Assembly: GCF_028736115.1 (NCBI RefSeq)
Contig: NZ_CP117877.1
Span: 3,224,001-3,288,000, forward strand
Direction of reading: 5' to 3'
Length of the DNA stretch: 64,000 bases
Source of the DNA: Mucilaginibacter sp. KACC 22063
GTDB taxonomy: Bacteria; Bacteroidota; Bacteroidia; Sphingobacteriales; Sphingobacteriaceae
Positions within the stretch are counted from its first letter, which is position 1, and every line of letters begins with the position of its first letter. Made by a program: the position numbers and the translations under genes. The notes under the pieces are model-generated. The model was not told where the DNA came from. It was given only the letters and a program-made list of their open reading frames with translations, and searched no databases. Below are positions 43,378 to 52,597 of the stretch, one piece after another.

Positions 43378-43614
43378 ATGAAAAGACCGGCACTTATATG
43401 CGTTTCCTTATTATTAGCAGCTCATTGTTTAAGCGGATGCTTTTTGCATAAGCAAAAAAGCAATAAACAGGTAGCAATTAAGCGCAGTTCGCCGGTAGGT
43501 ACAAGTAATACGCCTGATACTACCAAGCGTACACCTGGTGTAAGGCCATACCCCGATCCGTCTCCCGCCCCTATTCCGAATCCGAATCCAAATCCGCCTT
43601 CTCCTAACCCTTAA
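43378..43614 (+). CDS. Small proline-rich lipoprotein
   Basis: 78-residue lipoprotein with a classical lipobox (LSGC, Cys21). The mature part is short, with a basic stretch and a tail in which Pro, Asn and Asp alternate (PYPDPSPAPIPNPNPNPP). It has no known domain and is probably a disordered outer-membrane-associated peptide. It follows the SDR gene by 47 bases, so it may be co-transcribed. Confidence 0.65.
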   Translation: MKRPALICVSLLLAAHCLSGCFLHKQKSNKQVAIKRSSPVGTSNTPDTTKRTPGVRPYPDPSPAPIPNPNPNPPSPNP

Positions 43615-43772
43615 TTATTCAGAAGCGAGAGAGAAGAAACCAGAAACAAGAGACCAGGATAAGAATAATATAAATCAAAGTATTTGAGGGACTATAAGCG
43701 ACGAAGCAACCCCAAATTATACAAAAACTGCATAATGGAATTGCTTCTATCATTGAAAACCTGTAACCAGAC

Positions 43773-44492
43773 CTACTGCACTTTTTCTACGCTGCTTGCG
43801 CCTGATTTATCATTATGAATAACAGATGGGCTGCCTTTATATTTAATTGAGGTTGCTCCTCTTGAATCGATGCTTAATTCGTGCAATACATTGATCTCGC
43901 ATTCTGTTGCACCGGATGTTTTTATGCGGTAGTTACCCACCACAAAATCAAAAGCATATAATTTACCGCTTCCGCTAAAATCAATTTTATGCGAACTTGC
44001 CTGACCTGCTAAGTGTAACTCGGTTGAACCACTACCTTCAGTTACTAAATTAGCAGCATTTACATCTAAATCTACTTTGTTAGCACCCTTGAGTTCTAAT
44101 TTCAAATCTTGTACATTAAGCTTTCCTGCTGCGCTTACATCTGCCGCACCCGAAATCTTTAACTGCTCCAGTTTGCCTATACCTATATCAACACTTAATT
44201 CGCCGGCGTTGCAAAAGCTTTTCTTAGACTCGATATGCAACGTACCACCACTTACGCTGGTTTTAATGTATTTAAGCAGGTTATCATCAGCATTTATAGT
44301 AACCGCCATCGAACTGTCTTGTTTCAAGTTTACTTTGTATCCGCCTTCAATCTCTATTCGTGTAAATTTCTCTACCTTACGCGTATCTGTTGCTGTGTGG
44401 CCCGAGCCTTTTATACAGCTAAATTTACAAGCAGATAAAACACTGACTGAGGCTATAGCTAAAGAGGTGATGATTAAGGGTAACTTTTTCAT
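43773..44492 (-). CDS. GIN-domain (DUF2807) lipoprotein
   Basis: 239 residues with a signal ending in VLSAC (Cys22 lipidated). The body is a right-handed beta helix of the head GIN domain: FTRIEIEGGYKVNLKQDSSM opens it, followed by short repeats such as LEQLKISGAADVSAAGKL, LKGANKVDLDVNA and LSIDSRGATSIKYKG. The family is abundant in Bacteroidota, exported, and has no settled function; a signalling or structural part at the cell surface is possible. A related, smaller gene lies 119 bases upstream on the same strand. Confidence 0.85.
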   Translation of the reverse strand: MKKLPLIITSLAIASVSVLSACKFSCIKGSGHTATDTRKVEKFTRIEIEGGYKVNLKQDSSMAVTINADDNLLKYIKTSVSGGTLHIESKKSFCNAGELSVDIGIGKLEQLKISGAADVSAAGKLNVQDLKLELKGANKVDLDVNAANLVTEGSGSTELHLAGQASSHKIDFSGSGKLYAFDFVVGNYRIKTSGATECEINVLHELSIDSRGATSIKYKGSPSVIHNDKSGASSVEKVQ

Positions 44493-44611
44493 GTTATAAG
44501 TTTTGTTTTAGGACGACTGATTGAGAAGCCAAGTTACATTAAAAACTAAAAAAGCCATTATTAAATAATGGCTTAGAGATATATGATAGAACTTTTTGTG
44601 AAAGTGCTTGC

Positions 44612-45214
44612 TTACAGGCCGGCTAATTGCTCGGTATTTTTTCTGTTGTAGGTATTGTTAACTGTACGCACCATTTTACCTGTTTCAAATTTGCTACTGT
44701 TAACGGTTGCAGACTGGTTGTATGTTAGTGCACATTGTGTAGCATTACCTTTAAGATCAGCCTTTGCATTATCGTTTACGGTGATGTTAGCATTGTAAGC
44801 ATCAATATTTAAGCTGGCCATAGCATTGTTATTAAGCTCTACGTTAAGATCAATGCCAGACAGGTTGCCGAATGATTTCACTTCTGCATTGTCGTAAGCT
44901 TTAATGCTGCGTAAATCTGCTGCTGTTACCCAAACCACCAGTTTGTCTTTTGTGTAAGATGAGATACGTAACACACCATTTTGATTTTGTACCAGGGCAC
45001 TTTCGCTGTAGTAATTGTTATAAACTTTTACATTGTCATAAGCGCCATCAGATACATATAATTGAACGTTGCCACGAACTTCAATTTTGTTGATGTTCTT
45101 TACATCTGTAAGTACTGTGCTAACGTCATTTTTAACTGTTGCAGCTTGAGTTGTTTTGGTGGTTACTACGCTTAAACCTAAAAGTGCAATAACGGTGAAG
45201 ATTGTAGTTTTCAT
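44612..45214 (-). CDS. Exported GIN-like beta-helix protein
   Basis: 200-residue periplasmic protein. The signal peptide MKTTIFTVIALLGLSVVTTKTTQA lacks a lipobox Cys. The body has the same opening pattern as the neighbour (INKIEVRGNVQLYVSDGAYD) and beta-helix strands such as LRSIKAYDNAEVKSFGNLSG and LNVELNNNAMASLNIDAYN. It is shorter than usual for the GIN family and rich in Asn. The function is unknown; the two genes are probably paralogues. Confidence 0.78.
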   Translation of the reverse strand: MKTTIFTVIALLGLSVVTTKTTQAATVKNDVSTVLTDVKNINKIEVRGNVQLYVSDGAYDNVKVYNNYYSESALVQNQNGVLRISSYTKDKLVVWVTAADLRSIKAYDNAEVKSFGNLSGIDLNVELNNNAMASLNIDAYNANITVNDNAKADLKGNATQCALTYNQSATVNSSKFETGKMVRTVNNTYNRKNTEQLAGL

Positions 45215-45540
45215 ATCAGTAATATTTTGATTATCAATTATTTGTTAACTATTAAATTAAATACATCAATAAGACGACATGAAAATGAAAACGTTACAGC
45301 ATGTTTTTGATGAAAGCAGCAGATATGCCTATTTCTTATGCAAAACGCAGGAAAACATCGGCGAATGCCACAAAATAATCGGCGAAATTTTTAAGATTTT
45401 TTACGGTTTTGAGCGAGATAAATGTAATTAGATGTATAAACAGAGCTGAGATCTTATTATAGATACTAATTTTAACAAATTCCCTCCCCAAGGAGGGTTA
45501 GGGAGGGGTTACTTATGATACAATCAGAAAAATTACTCCC
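45215..45540. other. 326-base intergenic stretch with a possible 50-codon frame
   Basis: A plus-strand frame at 45279-45431 (MKMKTLQHVFDESSRYAYFL onward, 50 codons) has no recognisable family and no clear ribosome site; I do not call it a gene. The stretch also holds a GC-rich repeat at 45481-45511. Confidence 0.4.
45481..45511. repeat. Second copy of the GC-rich intergenic repeat
   Basis: In reverse orientation it matches the right half of the block at 32710-32812 (ACCCCTCCCT, then ACCCTCC, then GGGAGGGA or a near variant). It sits between two genes of the minus strand, 30 bases after the recQ stop. Confidence 0.6.
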
Positions 45541-47433
45541 CTACAAATAATAAACCTCACCGTTGGTTTTAATACGCCCGGCATCAAGCAACTGTCGGAT
45601 CACATCCAGCTTCTCTTTCTGATGGCCGCCTTTGGTTCCGTTGATTAATCCATCAAGTGTTAGTGGTGCGGGTAGCAGCACTTCCAGTATTTCGTTGGTA
45701 AGCCTTTCAGCTATTTCGGTTTGGTTATTTTGCCTCCGCTCCTGCAAGCAAACATCGCATATACCGCATTTTGGGGCATCATCTTCATCAAAATAGGCAA
45801 GCAGCATCTGGCTGCGGCATTTCTGATGTTCGGCATAATTTAATACGGCTTCCATTTTTTCGTAATACAACTGCTTACGTTCGGTAATGAAAGGCATATT
45901 TATGAGCAGGTTGGCGCTGGTTTGCCGTGGTTTAAGGTAGGTGATCTGCGGTTTATCGGTCTGCTGCAAGTAGGTTAGTATGCCAAAGTCCTGCAGCTGG
46001 TTTAAATTACTGATAATCAACTGCACGGTTAAACCCGTTCGTTTGGCCAAGTCAAACTCGCGAAGGTTCACATAATGGTCAAACGCACCACCGTAAGACC
46101 GCAGCAATACCTTTATAAAAGGGTCCCAAGCCTGGTTTTGGATCTGGAAATTATAAAGCTCTTCATTCTGCACCTCAAACCTGAAACGCGATGGAAGAAA
46201 AACGCTTTCGTTGACGGACAGATATTCGTTCTGCTCTAAAAATTTAAGCGCATTTAACGTCTTTATAGGCTCCATCTTAAAGCGGCTGCAAAAGTCTGCA
46301 ATATCAAAGTCAAAACTAAGCCCCTCGCCTGTTCCGTACGCCAGCTGATAATAATTGGCCAGGTAGTGGTAGATCTGCTTCATTTCTTCAAGCGATGGAT
46401 AACTGGCTTCAAACTTTTTCTCTTGCTTAATGCGGTCGGTACTATTATATAATAATACAGCATAGGCGCGATGCTCGTCCCTGCCTGCGCGGCCGGCTTC
46501 CTGGTAGTACGCCTCAAGGCTTTCGGGCAGGTCGCGGTGAATCACAAAACGCACATCGGGTTTATCTATCCCCATACCAAAGGCATTGGTAGCCACCATA
46601 ACGGCGCTATGGCTTTTTTTCCAGGCATCCTGCTTTGCTGATCGTGTTTCGCCGGGCAAGCCCGCATGGTAATAATCGGCGCTGATACCGTTCTCGTTTA
46701 AAAATCGCGAAAGCTCAAAGGTATCCTTCCGGCTGCGTACATATATGATACCACTTCCTTTGGCGCCACGTGCAACCTGCAACATGCGCCGCAACTTGTT
46801 TTCTTCGTGCTCAACAAGGTAGCTGATATTTTTACGCTCGAAACTTTTTTGAAATACCGCTGCATTTTTTAACTGTAGTTTTTCCTTTATATCAGCCCTT
46901 ACCTGTTCAGTTGCGGTTGCAGTAAGAGCAAGTACAGGCACTTTAGGATGCAGTTGCCTTAGCTCGGCAATGTGCAGATACGGCGGCCTGAAATCGTAGC
47001 CCCACTGCGAAATACAATGCGCTTCGTCAATGGCAAAAAGATTGACACGCATGTATTTTATGCGTTCTTTAACAAGGTCAGACAAAAGCCTTTCAGGCGA
47101 CAGGTAAAGGAATTTTACAGGTCCGTAAATGCAATTGTCGAGTGCAATATCAATCTCTCGCTTACCCATGCCTGAAACTATAGCCGTGGCTTCTATCCCC
47201 TTTTCGCGCAGGTTTTCAACCTGGTCCTTCATTAAGGCAATAAGCGGCGATACAACTATACAAATACCATCCTTAGCCAAAGCCGGTATTTGGAAACAAA
47301 CCGACTTTCCGCCGCCTGTTGGAAGCAATACCAAAGTATCCTGTCCGTTCAAAACAGACGTGATGATCTCCTTCTGTAATGAGCGAAATTGCTGGTGTCC
47401 CCAATAGTTTTTAAGTATCTCTTGTATGGTCAT
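45541..47433 (-). CDS. recQ: ATP-dependent DNA helicase RecQ
   Basis: RecQ-family 3'-5' helicase (630 aa) for repair and recombination. Motif 0 is FRSLQKEII, Walker A is PTGGGKSVCFQ, and DEAH is in FAIDEAHCISQWGYDFRP, with the aromatic-rich loop. Motifs III (LALTATAT), V (VATNAFGMGIDKPDVRFVIH) and VI (YYQEAGRAGRDE) follow. The zinc-binding part has cysteines in CRSQMLLAYF and CGICDVCLQ. No HRDC domain follows, which makes this the short RecQ form that Bacteroidota often carry alongside a longer one. Confidence 0.94.
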   Translation of the reverse strand: MTIQEILKNYWGHQQFRSLQKEIITSVLNGQDTLVLLPTGGGKSVCFQIPALAKDGICIVVSPLIALMKDQVENLREKGIEATAIVSGMGKREIDIALDNCIYGPVKFLYLSPERLLSDLVKERIKYMRVNLFAIDEAHCISQWGYDFRPPYLHIAELRQLHPKVPVLALTATATEQVRADIKEKLQLKNAAVFQKSFERKNISYLVEHEENKLRRMLQVARGAKGSGIIYVRSRKDTFELSRFLNENGISADYYHAGLPGETRSAKQDAWKKSHSAVMVATNAFGMGIDKPDVRFVIHRDLPESLEAYYQEAGRAGRDEHRAYAVLLYNSTDRIKQEKKFEASYPSLEEMKQIYHYLANYYQLAYGTGEGLSFDFDIADFCSRFKMEPIKTLNALKFLEQNEYLSVNESVFLPSRFRFEVQNEELYNFQIQNQAWDPFIKVLLRSYGGAFDHYVNLREFDLAKRTGLTVQLIISNLNQLQDFGILTYLQQTDKPQITYLKPRQTSANLLINMPFITERKQLYYEKMEAVLNYAEHQKCRSQMLLAYFDEDDAPKCGICDVCLQERRQNNQTEIAERLTNEILEVLLPAPLTLDGLINGTKGGHQKEKLDVIRQLLDAGRIKTNGEVYYL

Positions 47434-47979
47434 TAAGCGCTTGCTTCAAAACTATCAAAATTATCAAGTTAAGCCGGTATCAATTATGGTAAAATGCCGC
47501 TTATTAAAACACAGTGCAGGCAATCAGTTAACAACAATAAATTGTAAAAGTTATGGCTGACATTTCATGCCCTGTTTTCAGCAAAAAAATTGTTGCAAGA
47601 TGGCAAAACGCGCAGAAAATTTTTGATTTCCTGCTTAGCAAGTGTATGGCTGACATTTAATTTACCGGGAACGTTCCCGGTAACGTTTGCATTAAAGTAA
47701 AATTTATCATTGTGTAAGTTTGACACCCTAATTCGGTATAAACGCGGTCAGAATAATTTTAAACAAGAAAACTGAATTGGAAAGCTGCAATCATCCGAAT
47801 AATCAATATTTCTTTAAAGTTAAATTTAGACTACCAGAATTATTGATAATTATCTCATACATAAAATTTGCAAATATTACTTCTTGCTTTAAATTAGTCG
47901 GACGCCAATCAGGCAACAAAAACAAACCAATTTTGGCCTTCAATAAGCCTTAATTTTTAAACTAAAAACTCTAAATTAA
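47434..47979. other. 546-base regulatory region upstream of susC
   Basis: It contains no gene on either strand. It holds a perfect palindrome (47662-47683) and two direct copies of TATGGCTGACATTT (47552-47565 and 47645-47658). The remaining 300 bases to susC are AT rich and form a long leader. Confidence 0.65.
47662..47683. promoter_or_regulatory. Perfect 22-bp palindrome, probable LacI-family operator
   Basis: A fully symmetric site whose central 16 bases are CCGGGAACGTTCCCGG, extended by TTA and TAA. The AACGTT centre and length are typical of LacI/GalR operators. It lies 297 bases ahead of the susC start. No LacI gene is in the window. Confidence 0.6.
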
Positions 47980-50967
47980 ATGGGAAAAAACTACTCCAAA
48001 AAGTATGTGCTTCTATTTGCTTTGCTAATGCTTTCTGTAATGGCATTTGCACAGACAGGAAGTATCAGCGGTAAGGTTGTGGATGAAAAAAATCAGCCCC
48101 TTCCTGGCGCCACAGTTACCATTAACGGTACAACAAATGGTGCAGCTGCAGATGCGAATGGTAACTATGTCATCCGCAACGTTAAAGCAGGAACCTATAC
48201 TTTAACAGCAAAATTTATTGGTTATGACGTACTGACAAAATCTGTTACCGTTAGCGGCGCCACGTCAGCCGATTTCAGCCTTCTTCCAAGCACCAAATCT
48301 TTGAATGAGGTTGTGGTTATTGGTTACGGTACACAAACCCGTAAAGAGGTAACCGGTGCAATATCAACTGTAAGCAGCAAAGATTTTCAAAAAGGTACCA
48401 TTACCTCTCCTGAGCAGCTTATACAAGGCAAAATTGCTGGTGTATCCATCACTACAAACGGTGGCCAGCCTGGCTCAGGCAGTGTGATCCGTATCCGCCA
48501 GGGCGCTTCATTAAATGCCAGCAGCGATCCGCTTATTGTAATTGACGGTGTACCATTAAGCCCTAATGGAATATCAGGTGCAGGTAATGCATTAAGCTTA
48601 ATCAATCCTGACGATATTGAAACTTATACAGTACTAAAAGATGCTGCTTCAACAGCTATTTATGGCTCAAGGGCGTCTAATGGTGTAATTATCATTACCA
48701 CTAAAAAAGGCAAAAGCGGTGCCCCTGCAGTAAATGTAAGCAGCCAAAATTCGGTTGCGACCACAGCAAACCGGTTAGACGTGCTTTCAGCAGACCAGGT
48801 GCGCCAATATGTAAACGCAAATGGTACAGCTGCCCAAAAAGCACTTTTGGGTAAAGCAAGCACTAACTGGCAAGACGAGATTTATCAAAAAGCATTTACT
48901 ACCAATAATAACGTAAGCATTAGCGGTTCGGCTAAAAATATGCCTTATCGTGTTTCAGTAGGCAACCTTGATCAGGACGGTATCTTAAAAACCGACCATA
49001 TCAACCGTACTACCACTGCTATCCGTTTAAGCCCTAAGTTTTTCAACGAGGATTTGAAATTTGATTTAAATTTAAACGGTACTTATCAAAAAAGCCAGTT
49101 TGCCAATACCGGTGCAATAGGTGCAGCTGCATCTTTTGATCCAACACAGGCAGTATACGCAGCCGGTTCAAAATATAATGGCTACTACGAATGGTTAAAC
49201 GCTGATGGCACATTAAATCCAAATGCACCGCGTAACCCTGTAGGCATGTTAAATGATTACCACAATACAGGTAATACTTACAGAAGCTTTGGCAACCTAC
49301 AAACAGATTACCGTTTCAGGTTTTTGCCTCAACTACATGCTAACTTAAATTTAGGCTACGATTTATCAAAAGGCGGAGGCAGCGTTTTTGTTCCCGCAAA
49401 TGCAGCGCAATCGTTTAATAATGGCAACTCTACCAATTCGTTCAACACAGGTGGGGCTAATACCGAGTATCACCAAAAGAACTATAATACTGTAGGGGAG
49501 TTTTATTTAAACTACAATAACACGTTTAAATCTATCAACAGTAATATTAATGCTACTGCCGGTTACGGTTACTATGATTTCAGAACTGTTACCCGTAATT
49601 ATGCAAACTATACTGCAAGCGGTGCTTTAGTTGCTAACTCTGCTCCTCTTTATCCTTATGGCGAAGGCCGTTATACGATTGAATCATATTACGCCCGTTT
49701 AATTTACACTTATGATTCTAAGTACATCCTTGCAGGTTCAATCCGTCGTGATGGTTCATCAAAATTCGCCCCTAACCTTCGTAATGCAACCTTCCCATCA
49801 GTAGCATTTACCTGGAGAATGAGCGACGAGGATTTCCTTAAAAACTCTAAAGATCTTTCTGATCTTAAATTACGCTTGAGCTATGGTATCACCGGTCAGC
49901 AAGACGGTATAGGTTACTATGGTTATATCCCGAGCTACTACCTGAGCGATAATACATCAAAATACCAGCTTGGCAATTCATTTTATAATATGTACACGCC
50001 AAGTGCATACGATACAAGCTTAAGGTGGGAACAAACATCATCATATAATGCCGGCTTAGACTACGGATTTTTTGATCAACGCTTAAGCGGTGCAATTGAT
50101 GTTTACTACAAAAAAACCAAGAACTTATTAGGCACTGTTTATCTTCCGGTAGGTGCTAACTTTACCAACTTACTAACCACCAACGTAGGTAACACCGAAA
50201 CAAAAGGTATCGAGTTCTCGCTTAATGCTATCCCTGTTAAAACCAAAGATTTCTCATGGACATTGAATTATAACGTTGCATATAACAAGAATACCATCAC
50301 CAATCTAAGCGCAATCAAAGGTTTAGTGGTAACCGTTCCAACAGGCGGTATCAGTGGCGCTACAGGTACAAACGTAGAGTTACAAAGTGTAGGTTCAACC
50401 CCGAACTCTTTCTATGTGTACAAACAAGTATATGGTGCCAATGGCAAACCGCTTGAAGGTGTTTATGCTGACTTGAACGGTGATGGTGTAATTAATGATC
50501 AGGACCGTTATTTATATAAAAGTCCTTTCCCTAAAGTTACTATGGGCTTTTCAACACAGTTTGATTATAAAAAATGGAGCCTTAACGCAGTACTACGCGC
50601 TAACTTAGGTAACTATGCTTATAACAACACGGCATCAAACCTTGGTGTAGCACGTAATATTATCACGGTACAAAACACGATCAATAACGCAAGTACTGAT
50701 TACTATAACACTTTGTTCTCTAACAATCAGTATCTGTCTGATTACTACGTTCAGAACGCTTCCTTTTTACGTATGGATAACTTAGGCCTTGGATATAATT
50801 TTGGCCGAATTGCCAAACACGTAAACCTGCGCCTTAATGCCAACGTGCAAAATGTATTCGTTGTAACAAAATACAAAGGCATAGATCCTGAAATATTTAG
50901 CGGTATTGATAACAGTTTCTATCCACGCCCTCGTACTTACACTATCGGATTTAACCTGGGCCTATAA
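47980..50967 (+). CDS. SusC/RagA-like TonB-dependent outer membrane transporter
   Basis: 995-residue SusC-type receptor. A signal peptide (MLSVMAFAQ end) is followed by a carboxypeptidase-regulatory-like domain (GSISGKVVDEKNQPLPGATV, residues about 26-105), then the plug (LNEVVVIGYGTQTRKEVTGA, VSITTNGGQPGSGSVIRIRQ, YGSRASNGVIIITTKKGK) and a 22-strand barrel ending in YTIGFNLGL. It works with the SusD protein 26 bases downstream to pull oligosaccharides across the outer membrane, powered by TonB. The adjacent SusE-like gene hints at starch or another alpha-glucan. Confidence 0.94.
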   Translation: MGKNYSKKYVLLFALLMLSVMAFAQTGSISGKVVDEKNQPLPGATVTINGTTNGAAADANGNYVIRNVKAGTYTLTAKFIGYDVLTKSVTVSGATSADFSLLPSTKSLNEVVVIGYGTQTRKEVTGAISTVSSKDFQKGTITSPEQLIQGKIAGVSITTNGGQPGSGSVIRIRQGASLNASSDPLIVIDGVPLSPNGISGAGNALSLINPDDIETYTVLKDAASTAIYGSRASNGVIIITTKKGKSGAPAVNVSSQNSVATTANRLDVLSADQVRQYVNANGTAAQKALLGKASTNWQDEIYQKAFTTNNNVSISGSAKNMPYRVSVGNLDQDGILKTDHINRTTTAIRLSPKFFNEDLKFDLNLNGTYQKSQFANTGAIGAAASFDPTQAVYAAGSKYNGYYEWLNADGTLNPNAPRNPVGMLNDYHNTGNTYRSFGNLQTDYRFRFLPQLHANLNLGYDLSKGGGSVFVPANAAQSFNNGNSTNSFNTGGANTEYHQKNYNTVGEFYLNYNNTFKSINSNINATAGYGYYDFRTVTRNYANYTASGALVANSAPLYPYGEGRYTIESYYARLIYTYDSKYILAGSIRRDGSSKFAPNLRNATFPSVAFTWRMSDEDFLKNSKDLSDLKLRLSYGITGQQDGIGYYGYIPSYYLSDNTSKYQLGNSFYNMYTPSAYDTSLRWEQTSSYNAGLDYGFFDQRLSGAIDVYYKKTKNLLGTVYLPVGANFTNLLTTNVGNTETKGIEFSLNAIPVKTKDFSWTLNYNVAYNKNTITNLSAIKGLVVTVPTGGISGATGTNVELQSVGSTPNSFYVYKQVYGANGKPLEGVYADLNGDGVINDQDRYLYKSPFPKVTMGFSTQFDYKKWSLNAVLRANLGNYAYNNTASNLGVARNIITVQNTINNASTDYYNTLFSNNQYLSDYYVQNASFLRMDNLGLGYNFGRIAKHVNLRLNANVQNVFVVTKYKGIDPEIFSGIDNSFYPRPRTYTIGFNLGL

Positions 50968-50993
50968 TTTATTGACGATATTAATTAAGAGAG

Positions 50994-52583
50994 ATGAAAA
51001 ATAATCTTATAAAAACCTTTATACTGGCAGCTTTAATTACCGGAGGATTATCTTCCTGTAAGAAAGACCTGGACCGTACCCCGATCAACACAGCTACCGC
51101 TGATGTGGTTTACAATTCGGCTACTGGTTATAAATCTGCCCTTGCTAAAGTATACGGTGCATATGCGCTAACCGGAAGCAGTGGTTCGGGCAGTTCTGAC
51201 CTTGGTGGTATTGATGCCGGTACTTCTGATTTTCTTCGCTTATACTGGAATGCACAGGAGCTTCCAACTGATGAGGCAATTTGTGCCTGGAATGACGTGG
51301 GTTTGCATGACTTTCATGACATGAACTGGACAGCTGGCAATACATTCCTTCAAGGCTTGTACACCCGGTCTATTTACCAGATCACTGTAGCTAATTCATT
51401 CATTGCAGAATCAACTGATGATAAATTAGCCAGCCGTGGTATTACCGGTGCCGATGCTGATAATGTAAGGCATTACCGTGCAGAAGCACGTTTCCTTCGT
51501 GCTTTTCAGTATTGGGTGCTGATGGATCTGTTTGCAAACCCGCCATTTGTTGACGAGAACTTCCCTATCGGAAAGTCCTACCCTACTCAAACCAGCCGTG
51601 CCGCTTTGTTTACCTATGTTGAATCTGAATTAAAAGCAATTGATGGCTCTTTATTGCCTGCACACACTGCGGAATATGGCCGTGCAGACCAGGCAGCAGA
51701 ATGGGCATTACTATCACGCATGTACCTTAATGCCGAAGTTTATTTAGGCGCAGGTAAAGGCCGTTATACAGATGCTGCTGCTTATGCTCAGAAAGTAATT
51801 AATTCAGGTTATACTTTGGCTACAAATTACCGTAACCTGTTTTTAGCCGATAACAATGTTAGCAACCCTGAGGTAATATTATCTATTAATTATGATGGTA
51901 TTAGCGGCCAGAATTATGGTGGTACTACTTTTATTATTAACTCATGTATTAATGGTAGCATGAACCCAACCTCATTTGGTGTACCAAGTGGTGGCTGGGG
52001 CGGTAACCGTGCTGTGAGCACACTTCCGCAACAAACTTTTGGCGATTACAGCGGCAATACTGATAAGCGTGCCATGTTTACCGGCAGCAAAATTACCAAC
52101 GATGACGAGTCGACCTTTACTGATGGTTTAGCCGTTACCAAATGGAAAAACATCACCTCAACAGGTGCAGCAGGTGCGTCATCAAATGGTGTATTTGCTT
52201 CGACAGACTTTCCTATATTCCGTTTGGCTGAAATGTATTTAACCTATGCGGAGGCTGTTTTAAGAGGTGGTACAGGAAGTACCGCAACTGCACTGCAATA
52301 TTATAACCTTGTACGTACCAGGGCTTATGGTAATGCTAATGGAAATGCAGCAGCTATCGGTTTAAATGACATTTTAAATGAGCGTGGCCGCGAGTTTTAC
52401 TTCGAAGCTCAAAGACGTACCGATCTGATCCGTTTTGGCGTATTTACATCAGACAGCTATAAATGGCCATGGAAAGGTGGATTAATTGCAGGCCGTGGAG
52501 TGGATTCATATAGAACCATCTACCCTATTCCATCAACAGATTTGCTTGCAAATCCTAATTTAAAACAGAATACAGGTTATTAA
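50994..52583 (+). CDS. SusD/RagB-like nutrient-binding lipoprotein
   Basis: 529-residue surface lipoprotein (Cys22 in LSSCKKDLDRTP) that caps the SusC barrel. TPR-like helices typical of SusD are seen (YRAEARFLRAFQYWVLMDLF, AEWALLSRMYLNAEVYLG, FRLAEMYLTYAEAVLRGG) and the C-terminal part has LNDILNERGREFYFEAQRRT and IYPIPSTDLLANPNLKQNTG, the usual ending of the family. It binds the glycan and passes it to SusC; it is co-transcribed with susC and the SusE-like gene. Confidence 0.93.
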   Translation: MKNNLIKTFILAALITGGLSSCKKDLDRTPINTATADVVYNSATGYKSALAKVYGAYALTGSSGSGSSDLGGIDAGTSDFLRLYWNAQELPTDEAICAWNDVGLHDFHDMNWTAGNTFLQGLYTRSIYQITVANSFIAESTDDKLASRGITGADADNVRHYRAEARFLRAFQYWVLMDLFANPPFVDENFPIGKSYPTQTSRAALFTYVESELKAIDGSLLPAHTAEYGRADQAAEWALLSRMYLNAEVYLGAGKGRYTDAAAYAQKVINSGYTLATNYRNLFLADNNVSNPEVILSINYDGISGQNYGGTTFIINSCINGSMNPTSFGVPSGGWGGNRAVSTLPQQTFGDYSGNTDKRAMFTGSKITNDDESTFTDGLAVTKWKNITSTGAAGASSNGVFASTDFPIFRLAEMYLTYAEAVLRGGTGSTATALQYYNLVRTRAYGNANGNAAAIGLNDILNERGREFYFEAQRRTDLIRFGVFTSDSYKWPWKGGLIAGRGVDSYRTIYPIPSTDLLANPNLKQNTGY

Positions 52584-52597
52584 AAATATAAACCATT

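Noticed and set aside
45279..45431. 50-codon plus-strand frame starting MKMKTLQHVF
   Set aside because: No signal, domain or ribosome site; it contains a short internal DNA repeat and lies in an intergenic region between minus-strand genes.
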